Assembly (NCBI RefSeq): GCF_030053395.1 | Contig: NZ_JASGBH010000003.1 | Coordinates: forward strand, 332,295-396,294 | Source of the DNA: Limnohabitans lacus | GTDB taxonomy: Bacteria; Pseudomonadota; Gammaproteobacteria; Burkholderiales; Burkholderiaceae_C | Direction of reading: 5' to 3' | Length of the DNA stretch: 64,000 bases | Shown here: in pieces, positions 33,520-42,968 of the stretch | Layout of the letters: each line of letters opens with the position of its first letter | How positions within the stretch are numbered: position 1 is the stretch's first letter | The notes under the pieces: model-generated | Database searches by the model: none | Told to the model about the DNA's origin: nothing | Seen by the model: only the letters and a program-made list of their open reading frames with translations | Position numbers and translations under genes: made by a program

Positions 33520-34827
33520 ATGAAAGCCCTGTTCTCAAGTGATGCGCTGAACCCCGGTGTTCGACTTCGAGAGGTTTTCGGTTGGGCCATGTACGACTTC
33601 GCCAACTCCGGCTACACCACCGTGGTCATCACGGCGGTGTTCGCCGCCTATTTTGTGGGCGGTGTGGCGCAGGGCGCGTCATGGGCCACACTGGCCTGGA
33701 CGGTGGGGTTGAGCATCTCCTACGCCATCGTGATGCTCACCATGCCTGGGCTCGGCGCTTGGGCAGACCGCACGGCCGGCAAAAAACGTTTGCTGATGGC
33801 CGTGACCGCTGCTTGTGTGTTGAGCACCGCAGCCTTGGCATTGGTGGGGCCAGGGCAGGTGGCCTTGGGCTTGGGCCTGCTCATTTTGTCCAACACCTTT
33901 TACGCTTTCGGGGAGTCCTTGACGGCCTCCTTCTTGCCCGAGTTGGCCAAACCCGAAGCCATGGGGCGCGTCAGCGGTTGGGGCTGGGCGCTGGGTTACA
34001 TCGGCGGCATGTTGACCTTGGGCGTGTGCTTGGCCTATGTGTTGGCCGCGCAAGCGCGGGGCGAAAGCGGCAGCCAGTTTGTGCCCATCACCATGCTCAT
34101 CACGGCCGCCGTTTATGGCTTGGCCGCCAGCGTGACCTTTGCCTTGATGAAAGAACACTCGCCGCTGCAGCCCCATGCGCCCGTGGTGGGCCTGTTCCAA
34201 AGCCTGAAGCAGCTCAAGCAGACGCTGCAAGATGCGCGCCCCTACGAAGACTTCACCCGTTTGATGGCTTGTGCCGTGGCCTACCAAGGAGGCGTGGCGG
34301 TGGCGATTTCGCTGGCGGCCATTTATGCCGAGCAGGTGATTGGCTTTCAGCCGCAAGAGACCATGGTGCTGATCTTCGTGCTCAACATCGCGGCCTTTGT
34401 GGGAGCCTTTGTGTTTGGCTATGCGCAAGACCGCATTGGCCACAAACTGGCGCTGGCTTTGACGCTGCTGGGCTGGATTTTGACCTGCGTGATCGCCGCC
34501 TTGTCGAGCACCAAAGAAGTGTTTTGGTGGGCTGCGGCCATCGCCGGTGTGTGCATGGGATCGAGCCAGTCATCTGGCCGGGCCATGGCGGGCTTGATGG
34601 TGCCTCCTGCACGTTTGGGTGAGTTTTTTGGTCTGTGGACTTTTGCCATCCGACTGGCCAGCATATTGGGTCCTTTGAGCTATGGCCTCATCACCTGGCT
34701 CAGCGGTGGCAACCAGCGCTTGGCCATTGGTTCAACCTCGCTGCTGTTCGTGCTGGGTTTGATCTTGCTGATGCCCGTGAATGTGGCGCGTGGACGCCGA
34801 ATGGCGCTGGGACAGGCTGAGACCTGA
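33520..34827 (+). CDS. MFS transporter, UMF1/Atg22-like family
   Basis: This 435-residue inner-membrane protein has about 12 hydrophobic segments. The N-terminal signature FGWAMYDFANSGYTTVVITAVF is characteristic of the UMF1 (Atg22-like) branch. GLGAWADRTAGKKRLLM is the cytoplasmic loop 2-3 motif of MFS proteins, and GSSQSSGRAMAGLMVPP lies in the second half. Family members export amino acids from vacuoles in fungi; bacterial substrates are unknown. Its stop codon directly abuts that of convergent murI. Confidence 0.88.
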   Translation: MKALFSSDALNPGVRLREVFGWAMYDFANSGYTTVVITAVFAAYFVGGVAQGASWATLAWTVGLSISYAIVMLTMPGLGAWADRTAGKKRLLMAVTAACVLSTAALALVGPGQVALGLGLLILSNTFYAFGESLTASFLPELAKPEAMGRVSGWGWALGYIGGMLTLGVCLAYVLAAQARGESGSQFVPITMLITAAVYGLAASVTFALMKEHSPLQPHAPVVGLFQSLKQLKQTLQDARPYEDFTRLMACAVAYQGGVAVAISLAAIYAEQVIGFQPQETMVLIFVLNIAAFVGAFVFGYAQDRIGHKLALALTLLGWILTCVIAALSSTKEVFWWAAAIAGVCMGSSQSSGRAMAGLMVPPARLGEFFGLWTFAIRLASILGPLSYGLITWLSGGNQRLAIGSTSLLFVLGLILLMPVNVARGRRMALGQAET

Positions 34828-35679
34828 TCAGACCCTCGGATCGGCCTTGTGACAGGCCGAATGGGGCAGCTGCAACCAGCGCGATGCCGCCGCTTGCAAG
34901 CCGCTCAATTCGCCATTGCTCATGAGCGTCAAACGTGCTGATGCCGCCAAAGGCGATGGCCCCTGGCGCAATTGCCCAGCAGCTTCCAGCAAGCGCCGTG
35001 TTTGGCGTGCCACGGGCTCGCCGGTGGACACCAGTTGCACCCCCGGGCCCAGCAGGCTTTGCAATTCGTTTTGCGCAAACACGTAATGGGTGCACCCCAA
35101 CACGAGCGTGTCCATTTGCCCCGCAGCTGAGCCAAACGTGCCCATTTGCCCTGTGTAGTTGCGCAGCAGGGCGGAGATTTTTTCGGAGGACTGTGCGCTG
35201 ACAGCCGTGTGCGTGCTTTCTTCAATGGCCAGCGCCAAGCCATTGCAGGGCTGCACGACAAATTCGGCTTGCCCCTGCAGACTGGAGAGCAGGCGGTGGA
35301 ACTTGTCGCTGCCCAAAGTGCCCCGGGTGCCAATGACGCCGATGCGCCGGGTTTGGCTCAATGCGACGGCCGGCTTTAAGGCCGGCTCGACCCCAATCAA
35401 AGGCAATCGCGGGTATTGCACACGCAGCTCGTGGATGGCCGCCGCCGTGGCCGTGTTGCAGGCCACCACCAAGGCCTTGATGCGGTGCTGCTCGACCAAA
35501 TGACGCGCGATGGCCAGGCTGCGCTGGCGCACAAACACATCGCTTTTTTCGCCATAGGGCGCATGACCGCTGTCGGCCCAGTACACAAAGTGTTCGTGGG
35601 GCAGCTCGGCTTGCAGGGCCTGCAGCACGCTCAGGCCGCCGATGCCGCTGTCAAAAACGCCGATGGGGGATTCGGTCAT
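34828..35679 (-). CDS. murI: Glutamate racemase
   Basis: This 283-residue cytosolic enzyme makes D-glutamate for peptidoglycan. It has the N-terminal GVFDSGIGGLSVLQAL, YWADSGHAPYGEKS and the two catalytic Cys in VVACNTATAAAI and LGCTHYVFAQNEL. The length is slightly above the usual 260-270 because of the C-terminal tail. It lies 45 bases downstream of the fumarase gene on the same strand and could be co-transcribed with it. Confidence 0.96.
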   Translation of the reverse strand: MTESPIGVFDSGIGGLSVLQALQAELPHEHFVYWADSGHAPYGEKSDVFVRQRSLAIARHLVEQHRIKALVVACNTATAAAIHELRVQYPRLPLIGVEPALKPAVALSQTRRIGVIGTRGTLGSDKFHRLLSSLQGQAEFVVQPCNGLALAIEESTHTAVSAQSSEKISALLRNYTGQMGTFGSAAGQMDTLVLGCTHYVFAQNELQSLLGPGVQLVSTGEPVARQTRRLLEAAGQLRQGPSPLAASARLTLMSNGELSGLQAAASRWLQLPHSACHKADPRV

Positions 35680-35724
35680 GAATCGGGTGAGGGCGTTGAC
35701 TTGCGGGTCACCGCCGCATCACAT

Positions 35725-37278
35725 TCAGGCAGCGGTCACGCCAATGCCTTTGAACTCGCCTGTGGCGATGCGCTTTTGCCATTCAGCAGGGCCGGTGATG
35801 TGGGCGCTGGTGCCGCCCGCATCGACCGCCACCGTGACAGGCATGTCGACCACATCGAATTCATAAATGGCTTCCATGCCCATGTCGGCAAAGCCCACCA
35901 CTTTGGCGTGCTTGATGGCTTTGGACACGAGGTAAGCCGCGCCGCCCACGGCCATGAGGTATGCCGACTTGTGCTTTTTGATGGCTTCGATGGCGACCGG
36001 GCCGCGCTCGGCCTTGCCGATCATGGCGATCAGGCCGGTGTTGGCCAGCATCATTTCGGTGAAACCGTCCATGCGGGTGGCGGTGGTGGGGCCTGCGGGG
36101 CCCACGGCCTCGTCGCCCACGGGGTCCACGGGGCCCACGTAATAGATCACGCGGTTCTTGAAGTCCACGGGCAGGGGCTCGCCCTTGGCCAGCATGTCTT
36201 GGATGCGTTTGTGCGCCGCATCGCGGCCTGTGAGCATCTTGCCGTTGAGCAGCAAAGTCTGGCCGGGTTTCCATGCGGCCACTTGCTCGGGCGTCAGGGT
36301 GTTCAGGTCCACGCGCTGGCTCTTTTCGGTGTCGGCTGTCCAACCGACGTTGGGCCACAGGTCCAGAGAGGGCGCTTCGAGGTAGGAGGGACCTGAGCCG
36401 TCGAGCACAAAGTGTGCGTGGCGTGTGGCCGCGCAGTTGGGGATCATGGCCACGGGCTTGCTGGCAGCGTGGGTGGGGTACATCTTGATCTTGATGTCCA
36501 GCACGGTGGTCAGGCCGCCCAAGCCTTGAGCGCCAATGCCCAAGGCGTTGACCTTGTGGTACAGCTCCAGGCGCATTTCTTCAACCTGGTCGAGCTTCTC
36601 GCCTTTGCTGGATTTTTCGAGCAGTTGGTACATGTCCAGGTCGTCCATCAGGCTTTCCTTGGCCATGAGCACGGCTTTTTCGGCGGTGCCGCCAATGCCA
36701 ATGCCCAGCATGCCGGGCGGGCACCAGCCAGCGCCCATGGTGGGCACGGTTTTGAGCACCCAGTCGACGATGCTGTCACCGGGGTTGAGCATGATCATTT
36801 TGGACTTGTTCTCGCTGCCGCCGCCCTTGGCCGCCACGGTCACATGCACATGGTGGCCGGGGACGATCTTGGTGAAGATCACCGCGGGGGTGTTGTCCTT
36901 GGTGTTCTTGCGGTTGAAGTGCGGATCAGACACGACCGATGCGCGCAGCATGTTGTCGGGGTGGTTGTAGCCACGGCGCACGCCTTCGTTGACGGCGTCT
37001 TCCAGGCTGCCGGTGAAGCCGTCGAACTTCACGTCCATGCCGACTTCGAGGAACACGTTCACGATGCCGGTGTCCTGGCAGATCGGGCGATGGCCATAGG
37101 CGCTCATTTTGCTGTTGGTCAGGATCTGCGCGATGGCGTCTTTGGCTGCGGGGCTTTGCTCGCGTTCATAGGCGCTGGCCAAATGCGAGATGAAGTCAGC
37201 GGGGTGGTAGTAGCTGATGTACTGCAGCGCAGCGGCGACGGATTCGATCAGGTCGTCTTGTTTGATCAGGGTGGTCAT
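35725..37278 (-). CDS. fumA: Fumarate hydratase, class I (iron-sulfur)
   Basis: This 517-residue enzyme interconverts fumarate and malate in the TCA cycle. Three Cys that ligate the 4Fe-4S cluster are visible in GHRPICQDTGIVNVF, GAGWCPPGMLGIGIGG and IPNCAATRHAHFVLDG. The C-terminal beta domain follows with YYVGPVDPVGDEAVGPAGPT and the conserved AGGTSAHITGPAEW. It is the fused single-chain form (alpha plus beta). Oxygen sensitivity is expected for the class. Confidence 0.96.
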   Translation of the reverse strand: MTTLIKQDDLIESVAAALQYISYYHPADFISHLASAYEREQSPAAKDAIAQILTNSKMSAYGHRPICQDTGIVNVFLEVGMDVKFDGFTGSLEDAVNEGVRRGYNHPDNMLRASVVSDPHFNRKNTKDNTPAVIFTKIVPGHHVHVTVAAKGGGSENKSKMIMLNPGDSIVDWVLKTVPTMGAGWCPPGMLGIGIGGTAEKAVLMAKESLMDDLDMYQLLEKSSKGEKLDQVEEMRLELYHKVNALGIGAQGLGGLTTVLDIKIKMYPTHAASKPVAMIPNCAATRHAHFVLDGSGPSYLEAPSLDLWPNVGWTADTEKSQRVDLNTLTPEQVAAWKPGQTLLLNGKMLTGRDAAHKRIQDMLAKGEPLPVDFKNRVIYYVGPVDPVGDEAVGPAGPTTATRMDGFTEMMLANTGLIAMIGKAERGPVAIEAIKKHKSAYLMAVGGAAYLVSKAIKHAKVVGFADMGMEAIYEFDVVDMPVTVAVDAGGTSAHITGPAEWQKRIATGEFKGIGVTAA

Positions 37279-37324
37279 GGTGTGGTGATCCAGTGGAGAG
37301 TCAATAAATCAGGAAATCAAGCGT

Positions 37325-37927
37325 TCAATGCGCGGCTTTGTCGTGGTGCGACATCAAGCGGTCTGCCCAAGCGATGGCGATCGCACTCAGGAGAAAGGCG
37401 ATGTGGATGATGGTTTGCCACATCAGCACTTTTTCGTCGTAGTTGGCCGCGTTGATGAAAGTCTTGAGCAGGTGGATCGAACTGATGCCGATGATGGCCG
37501 TGCCCAGCTTGACTTTGAGCACCGAGGCATTCACGTGGCTGAGCCACTCAGGCTGGTCGGGGTGGCCGTCAAGGTCCAGGCGCGAGACAAAGGTTTCGTA
37601 ACCGCCCACGATCACCATGATGAGCAGGTTGGAGATCATGACCACGTCGATCAGGCCCAACACGACCAACATGATGACGGTTTCGTTCAGACTGGTGATG
37701 GAGGTGTCGGCTTTGTAGCCAATGCTGCTGATCAAGGCTTGCAGGGCGTGTTGGTTGCCAAATGCGGCTTCCAGCAAGTGGACCAGCTCGACCCAAAAAT
37801 GGAAGACGTAGACCGCTTGAGCGGCAATCAGGCCCAGGTACAAAGGCAGCTGCAACCAGCGGCTGGCAAAGATGAAATTGGGCAGGGGGCGCAAGGCGCG
37901 ATGGCCAGTCTGTGTCGGTTTGGACAT
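37325..37927 (-). CDS. UPF0114 (YqhA-like) membrane protein
   Basis: This 200-residue inner-membrane protein has four hydrophobic segments (about 24-48, 88-115, 142-160, 170-190). [57 protein letters not shown] and [21 protein letters not shown] match the UPF0114 family of unknown function. It lies upstream of fumA with a 46-base gap, probably in the same transcript. Confidence 0.9.
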   Translation of the reverse strand: MSKPTQTGHRALRPLPNFIFASRWLQLPLYLGLIAAQAVYVFHFWVELVHLLEAAFGNQHALQALISSIGYKADTSITSLNETVIMLVVLGLIDVVMISNLLIMVIVGGYETFVSRLDLDGHPDQPEWLSHVNASVLKVKLGTAIIGISSIHLLKTFINAANYDEKVLMWQTIIHIAFLLSAIAIAWADRLMSHHDKAAH

Positions 37928-38097
37928 GTGGGATCCGTCGTGATGACCGTGCGGTTGGTAAACCTCAGATTTTAGTAGCCTTGGCGTCGGAAAGACGTTC
38001 TACCTTGCAAGGCTGTTGTCAGTCAGTGCTAAGTAAGAGCTACCGTCGACATTTGCGGCAGTCAAACACGTTTTTTGTCATTGAGGAGACATTTCTG

Positions 38098-40062
38098 ATG
38101 AGTGCCAATGCCCTGTACCAACCCAGCGAAGCGTTTGTAAAAAACGCAAATGTTTCAGGCATGGCTGCCTATGAAGCTTTGTGCAAAGAAGCCGAAACCG
38201 ATTACCAGGGCTACTGGGGTCGTTTGGCCAAAGAGCTGATCACCTGGAAGACGCCTTTCACCAAGGTGCTCGACGAATCCAATGCGCCTTTCTTCAAATG
38301 GTTTGAAGATGGCACCTTGAACGTGTCCTACAACTGCCTGGACCGCAACATCGAAAAAGGCTTGGGCGACAAGACCGCCATCATTTTTGAAGCCGACGGC
38401 GGTGAAGTGACCAAGGTCACCTACAGCCAGCTGCTGGCCAAAACCTGCCAGTACGCCAACGCACTCAAATCTTTGGGTATCAAAAAAGGTGACCGCGTGG
38501 TCATCTACATCTCCATGTCCATCGAAGGCGTGGCCGCCATGCAAGCCTGCGCCCGCATCGGCGCGACCCACTCGGTGGTGTTCGGCGGCTTCTCCGCCCA
38601 GTCGCTGCGCGACCGCATCGAAGACACCGGCGCCGTGGCCGTGATCACTGCTGACAACCAGGTGCGCGGCGGCAAGCTGCTGCCCCTCAAATCCATCGTG
38701 GACGAAGCCATCGCCCTGGGCGGCTGCGAAGCCATCAAGAACGTTTTGGTCGTCAAGCGCTCGGGCGCCGACATCGCCATGACCGCAGGCCGTGACCTGT
38801 GGATGGCCGATGTGGCCGATCAACAAGCCACCACCTGCGAGCCTGAGTGGGTCGGTGCTGAGCACCCCCTGTTCTTGCTTTACACCTCCGGCTCCACCGG
38901 CAAACCCAAAGGTGTGCAGCACAGCACAGGCGGCTACCTGCTGCACGCGGCGCTGACCACCAAGTGGACCTTCGACTTGAAGGCTGACGACGTGTTCTGG
39001 TGTACGGCCGACATCGGCTGGGTCACCGGCCACACCTACATCACCTACGGCCCCTTGGCCTTGGGCGGCACCGAGATCGTGTTCGAAGGCGTGCCCACTT
39101 ACCCTGATGCAGGCCGCTTCTGGAAGATGATCCAAGACCACAAAGTCTCGATCTTCTACACCGCGCCCACGGCCATCCGTTCGCTCATCAAGGCCGCAGA
39201 AGCCAACGACGCTGTGCACCCCAAGAGCTACAACCTCTCCAGCCTGCGCTTGTTGGGTTCGGTCGGCGAGCCGATCAACCCTGCCGCTTGGGAGTGGTAC
39301 CACCAGCACGTGGGCGGCAGCCGTTGCCCCATCGTGGACACCTTCTGGCAAACCGAAACCGGTGGCCACATGATCACCCCGCTGCCTGGCGTGACCCCCA
39401 TGGTCCCAGGTTCTTGCACACTGCCTTTCCCTGGCATCCAGGCCGCCATCGTGAGCGAAACCGGCGACGACATGCCCAATGGACAAGGCGGCATTTTGGT
39501 CGTCAAGCGCCCATGGCCATCCATGATCCGCAACATTTGGGGCGACCCCGAGCGCTTCAAGAAGAGCTACTACCCTGAAGACTTCAAGGGCAAGTACTAC
39601 TTGGCTGGCGACGGCGCGATCCGTGACGAGAAAACCGGTTACTTCACCATCACCGGCCGCATCGACGATGTGCTGAACGTCTCCGGTCACCGCATGGGCA
39701 CGATGGAAATCGAATCGGCACTGGTGAGCTGCACCGAGCTGGTGGCCGAGGCCGCTGTGGTGGGCCGTCCTGACGACACCACCGGCGAAGCGATTTGCGC
39801 TTTTGTGGTGCTCAAGCGCGCCTTGCCCAACACCGACGAAGGCAAAGCGATCGCCAAGCAATTGCGCGACCACATCGCCAAAGAAATCGGCCCGATCGCC
39901 AAACCCAAGGACATCCGCTTCGGTGAGAACTTGCCCAAGACCCGTTCCGGCAAGATCATGCGCCGCCTGCTGCGTTCGCTGGCCAAAGGCGAAGAGATCA
40001 CGCAAGACATCTCCACCTTGGAAAACCCAGCCATCCTGGGCCAGTTGGGTCAGGCTTACTGA
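38098..40062 (+). CDS. acsA: Acetyl-CoA synthetase
   Basis: ATG 38098 with GAGGAG ten bases upstream gives 654 residues. This adenylate-forming enzyme activates acetate. The P-loop-like [21 protein letters not shown], the A5 region [18 protein letters not shown], the hinge [21 protein letters not shown] and the C-terminal catalytic Lys in [16 protein letters not shown] are all present. That Lys is the site of regulation by acetylation in other bacteria. The AcuC-like deacetylase gene in this window (54374) is a possible but unproven partner. Confidence 0.96.
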   Translation: MSANALYQPSEAFVKNANVSGMAAYEALCKEAETDYQGYWGRLAKELITWKTPFTKVLDESNAPFFKWFEDGTLNVSYNCLDRNIEKGLGDKTAIIFEADGGEVTKVTYSQLLAKTCQYANALKSLGIKKGDRVVIYISMSIEGVAAMQACARIGATHSVVFGGFSAQSLRDRIEDTGAVAVITADNQVRGGKLLPLKSIVDEAIALGGCEAIKNVLVVKRSGADIAMTAGRDLWMADVADQQATTCEPEWVGAEHPLFLLYTSGSTGKPKGVQHSTGGYLLHAALTTKWTFDLKADDVFWCTADIGWVTGHTYITYGPLALGGTEIVFEGVPTYPDAGRFWKMIQDHKVSIFYTAPTAIRSLIKAAEANDAVHPKSYNLSSLRLLGSVGEPINPAAWEWYHQHVGGSRCPIVDTFWQTETGGHMITPLPGVTPMVPGSCTLPFPGIQAAIVSETGDDMPNGQGGILVVKRPWPSMIRNIWGDPERFKKSYYPEDFKGKYYLAGDGAIRDEKTGYFTITGRIDDVLNVSGHRMGTMEIESALVSCTELVAEAAVVGRPDDTTGEAICAFVVLKRALPNTDEGKAIAKQLRDHIAKEIGPIAKPKDIRFGENLPKTRSGKIMRRLLRSLAKGEEITQDISTLENPAILGQLGQAY

Positions 40063-40090
40063 TCTATGCGGGCAAACAGCCCGCCCCCAA

Positions 40091-40119
40091 AAAAACGGCA
40101 GCCTCGGCTGCCGTTTTTC
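40091..40119. terminator. Bidirectional terminator between acsA and ggt
   Basis: AAAAACGGCAGCC and GGCTGCCGTTTTT form 13-base perfect arms with a two-base loop (40091-40118). Runs of A and T on both flanks serve the convergent genes. Confidence 0.88.
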
Positions 40120-40137
40120 TTGAGCCTTGGGCTAACG

Positions 40138-41946
40138 TCAGTCGCCCAGCACCACACCTTCGCGGCGCGGGTCTGCGCCGCCAAACCAGCCGCTGGGCGT
40201 GCGCTCAATGGCTTGCAAGCCGCTGGTCATTTCCATTTCGCGCACGTCGTGGCCGCGTGCTTTGAGGGCATCCACCGTGCTGCTCGGAAAGCCTTTGGAT
40301 TCGAGCAGTGTGGGGCCATTGAGCGAGCCAAAGTTGGGCAGGCTCACCGCTTGTTGGGCGTTCAGGCCCCAATGCAAGGTGCCTGTGAGCAGCTTGGCGG
40401 TGTAGTGGATGATCAGGGCCCCGCCAGGGCTGCCGCCGCTCATGAGCAACTGGCCGGTGGCTGGGTCAAACACCAGGGTGGGCGACATCGACGAACGCGG
40501 GCGCTTGCCGGGCTCCACCCGGTTGGCGATCAGGCGGCCTTGCGCATCGGCTGGGGCAAAGCTGAAATCGGTCAATTGGTTGTTGAGCAAAAAGCCGCCC
40601 GGGCGCGCAGGGTCGGTCGTCACCATGCGGCGTGCGCCAAAGGCCGCTTCAATGGTGGTGGTCATGGCCACAGCGCGGCCTTTGGCATCGACCACGCTGA
40701 TGTGGCTGGTGCCGTATTCGGTTTGTGCGGGCATGGGCGCCCACGACGTGGCGGTGCCCGAAGGTTGACCCGGTGTGGCCAACTTCATGGACTGCGCACC
40801 GATGAGTTGGCTGCGCTGCGCCAAATAGGCGGGGGCCAGCAGGCTGCGCCAGTCGCCAGCGGGGGCACTCACAAAGTCCGGATCGGCCACGTATTGCGCT
40901 CGGTCGGCAAAGGCCAAGCGCGATGCCTCGGTGTAGCGGTGCAAAAAGTCGGGGGAGGGCAGGCCGCCCGCCAACTCAGGCCCCTGGGCGCTCGCTCGGG
41001 ACAGCATCCCCAAGATCTGCCCGATGGCGATTTGCCCCGAAGACGGCGGCGGAAAGCCACAAATGCGCAAGGCCCGCGCCTGGGCCGTGTGGTCAAAGCA
41101 CAGCGCCTCGCGCTCGCGGGGCCGGTAGTCGCGCAGGTCTTGCAGGCTCAGGCTGCCCGGGCGTGGCGGCGACTGAACCCGCTGCACGATGGCCTGGGCG
41201 ACTGGGCCTTCGTGCAGGGCAAGGCTGCCTTCGTTGGTGATGCGGCGCAGCACATGGGCGTATTCGGGGTTGCGCAGCACATGGCCCACCGGCCAAGCTT
41301 GCCCCTCAGCGGTGTAAAAAAAACGGGCCGCCAGTGGGTCTTTTTTCAGGTGGGGGTCGGTTTGCAGCAGCGTGTGCAGTCGCGGGCTGACCTTGAAGCC
41401 AAGCTCGGCCAAAGTGATGGCGGGTGTGAACAACTGCGCCCAAGGCAGCTGGCCATGCTGGCGGTGCGCCGCTTCGAGCATGCGCAAGGCGCCGGGCACA
41501 CCCACCGAGCGCCCACTGAGAACGGCCTCGTCAAATGGCAGTGGCTTGCCGTCTGCGCCCAAGAACAGGTCGCTCTGGGCGGTGGCGGGCGCGGTTTCGC
41601 GGCCGTCGTGGGCCGTGACTTTTTGCCCGTCAAAGTGCAACAAAAAAGCCCCGCCCGCAATGCCGCTCGACTGCGGCTCCACCAAGCCCAGCACCATCTG
41701 CACGGCAATGGCCGCGTCCAGCGCCGAACCTCCAGCACGCAAGATTTGCAAACCCGCATCGGTGGCCAGCGGATTGGCCGCCGCCACCGCCTGACGGCCA
41801 TAGGCCCAACCCGGCTTGGCGGTCACGCCACTGGCGGCTTCGGGCTGCTCGGGCACGCTGTAGCGCAAGGGGGCGTTCGGTGATGGCGAGGTGCAAGCGC
41901 CAAGCAGCGCCAGGCTGATCAAGCTCAAGGAAAGGGTTTTGTTCAT
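40138..41946 (-). CDS. ggt: Gamma-glutamyltransferase, lipoprotein form
   Basis: This 602-residue precursor begins with a lipoprotein signal (MNKTLSLSLISLALLGACTS, lipobox LGAC). The mature part contains AAANPLATDAGLQILRAGGSALDAAIA, ARDGRET-like HDGRETAPA, and the autocleavage nucleophile Thr413 in EYGTSHISVVD at the start of the small subunit. The Gly-Gly oxyanion pair is in MSGGSPGGALIIHY. It cleaves gamma-glutamyl bonds of glutathione in the periplasm. Most characterised bacterial enzymes are soluble, so the lipid anchor is notable. Confidence 0.94.
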   Translation of the reverse strand: MNKTLSLSLISLALLGACTSPSPNAPLRYSVPEQPEAASGVTAKPGWAYGRQAVAAANPLATDAGLQILRAGGSALDAAIAVQMVLGLVEPQSSGIAGGAFLLHFDGQKVTAHDGRETAPATAQSDLFLGADGKPLPFDEAVLSGRSVGVPGALRMLEAAHRQHGQLPWAQLFTPAITLAELGFKVSPRLHTLLQTDPHLKKDPLAARFFYTAEGQAWPVGHVLRNPEYAHVLRRITNEGSLALHEGPVAQAIVQRVQSPPRPGSLSLQDLRDYRPREREALCFDHTAQARALRICGFPPPSSGQIAIGQILGMLSRASAQGPELAGGLPSPDFLHRYTEASRLAFADRAQYVADPDFVSAPAGDWRSLLAPAYLAQRSQLIGAQSMKLATPGQPSGTATSWAPMPAQTEYGTSHISVVDAKGRAVAMTTTIEAAFGARRMVTTDPARPGGFLLNNQLTDFSFAPADAQGRLIANRVEPGKRPRSSMSPTLVFDPATGQLLMSGGSPGGALIIHYTAKLLTGTLHWGLNAQQAVSLPNFGSLNGPTLLESKGFPSSTVDALKARGHDVREMEMTSGLQAIERTPSGWFGGADPRREGVVLGD

Positions 41947-41982
41947 GAGGCCTCCGTTTCACTGCATGCTAGCTTCAAAACG

Positions 41983-42008
41983 GCGACAGGCCCCGAAGGG
42001 CCTGTCGC
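41983..42008 (-). terminator. Terminator after the SDR dehydrogenase gene
   Basis: GCGACAGGCCC and GGGCCTGTCGC form an 11-base perfect stem with a four-base loop. Read on the minus strand, CGTTTTG follows. It separates the dehydrogenase from ggt. Confidence 0.75.
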
Positions 42009-42026
42009 GTTAGGCATTGGCTCAGA

Positions 42027-42785
42027 TCACTTCGGTGCGAGTCGGATCGCGCCGTCCAGGCGGATGACTTCGCCGTTGAGCATGTCGTTTTCGATGATGT
42101 GTTTGGCCAGTTTGGCGTAGTCCTGGGGGGTGCCCAGGCGGCTGGGGAAGGGCACGCCGGCAGCCAGCGCGTCTTGCACTTCTTGGGGCATGCCAAACAG
42201 CATGGGCGTGCCGAAGATGCCGGGGGCAATCGTCATGTTGCGGATGCCGTTGCGCGACAGGTCGCGGGCAATGGGCAAGGTCATGCCGACCACGCCGCCT
42301 TTGGATGCGGCGTAAGCCGCTTGACCGATCTGGCCGTCGTAGGCGGCCACGCTGGCGGTGCTGATCAGCACGCCGCGCTCGCCGGTGGCTTCGGGTTCGT
42401 TTTTGCACATGGCCTCAGACGCCAGGCGGATCATGTTGAAGGTTCCCACCAGGTTGACCATGATGGTCTTGGTGTAAACGGCCAGGCTGTGTGCGCCGTT
42501 CTTGCCCACGGTTTTTTCGGCGGGGGCGATGCCGGCGCAGTTGACCAGGCCCATCAGCTTGCCCATGGCCACGGCTTGGGCCACCACGGCCTGACCGTCG
42601 GCCTCGTTGCTCACATCGCACTTGACGAAGGCGCCGCCCAGTTCCTTGGCGATGGCTTCGCCTTTTTCGGCTTGCATGTCGGCGATGACGACCTTGCCGC
42701 CGTTGGCCGCCAGCATGCGGGCGGTGCCTTCACCCAGGCCCGATGCGCCGCCGGTGACGATGAAAACCTTGCCTTGAATGTCCAT
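42027..42785 (-). CDS. Short-chain dehydrogenase, 3-hydroxyacyl-CoA dehydrogenase type II-like
   Basis: This 252-residue NAD-dependent SDR has the cofactor motif [19 protein letters not shown] (NAD-preferring Asp), [11 protein letters not shown], and catalytic Ser and Tyr-Lys in [25 protein letters not shown]. The [21 protein letters not shown] loop is characteristic of the HSD17B10-like type II 3-hydroxyacyl-CoA dehydrogenases used in fatty acid and branched-chain catabolism. A palindromic operator lies just upstream of its start. Confidence 0.92.
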   Translation of the reverse strand: MDIQGKVFIVTGGASGLGEGTARMLAANGGKVVIADMQAEKGEAIAKELGGAFVKCDVSNEADGQAVVAQAVAMGKLMGLVNCAGIAPAEKTVGKNGAHSLAVYTKTIMVNLVGTFNMIRLASEAMCKNEPEATGERGVLISTASVAAYDGQIGQAAYAASKGGVVGMTLPIARDLSRNGIRNMTIAPGIFGTPMLFGMPQEVQDALAAGVPFPSRLGTPQDYAKLAKHIIENDMLNGEVIRLDGAIRLAPK

Positions 42786-42803
42786 GTCTCACTCCTGTTT
42801 CGG

Positions 42804-42824
42804 TTGACGTTACGTAAACGTCAA
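42804..42824. promoter_or_regulatory. Palindromic operator upstream of the dehydrogenase gene
   Basis: Perfect eight-base arms TTGACGTT and AACGTCAA flank a five-base centre ACGTA. It lies 19 bases upstream of the dehydrogenase start on the minus strand. Repeated ACGT cores recall operators of regulators of fatty acid and branched-chain amino acid degradation (LiuR- or FadP/PsrA-type), which suits the gene. The regulator is not in the window. Confidence 0.7.
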
Positions 42825-42968
42825 TTATGCACATTCGAACCCCCAACGGACAGATGGGCGCTCATCGATTAACGGTTTTCCATGAGCCGCGCTACATCCA
42901 AGGGTGGATTGTGGGAAGGCTGGCTCAGGGCCAGCATGGGCTTTGGCACAACACGACAGGAGACCATC

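Noticed and set aside
42882..42968. Upstream in-frame ATG for cyclopropane synthase
   Set aside because: The added residues have no counterpart in the E. coli enzyme, and the ATG at 42969 has a clear AGGAGA ribosome site.
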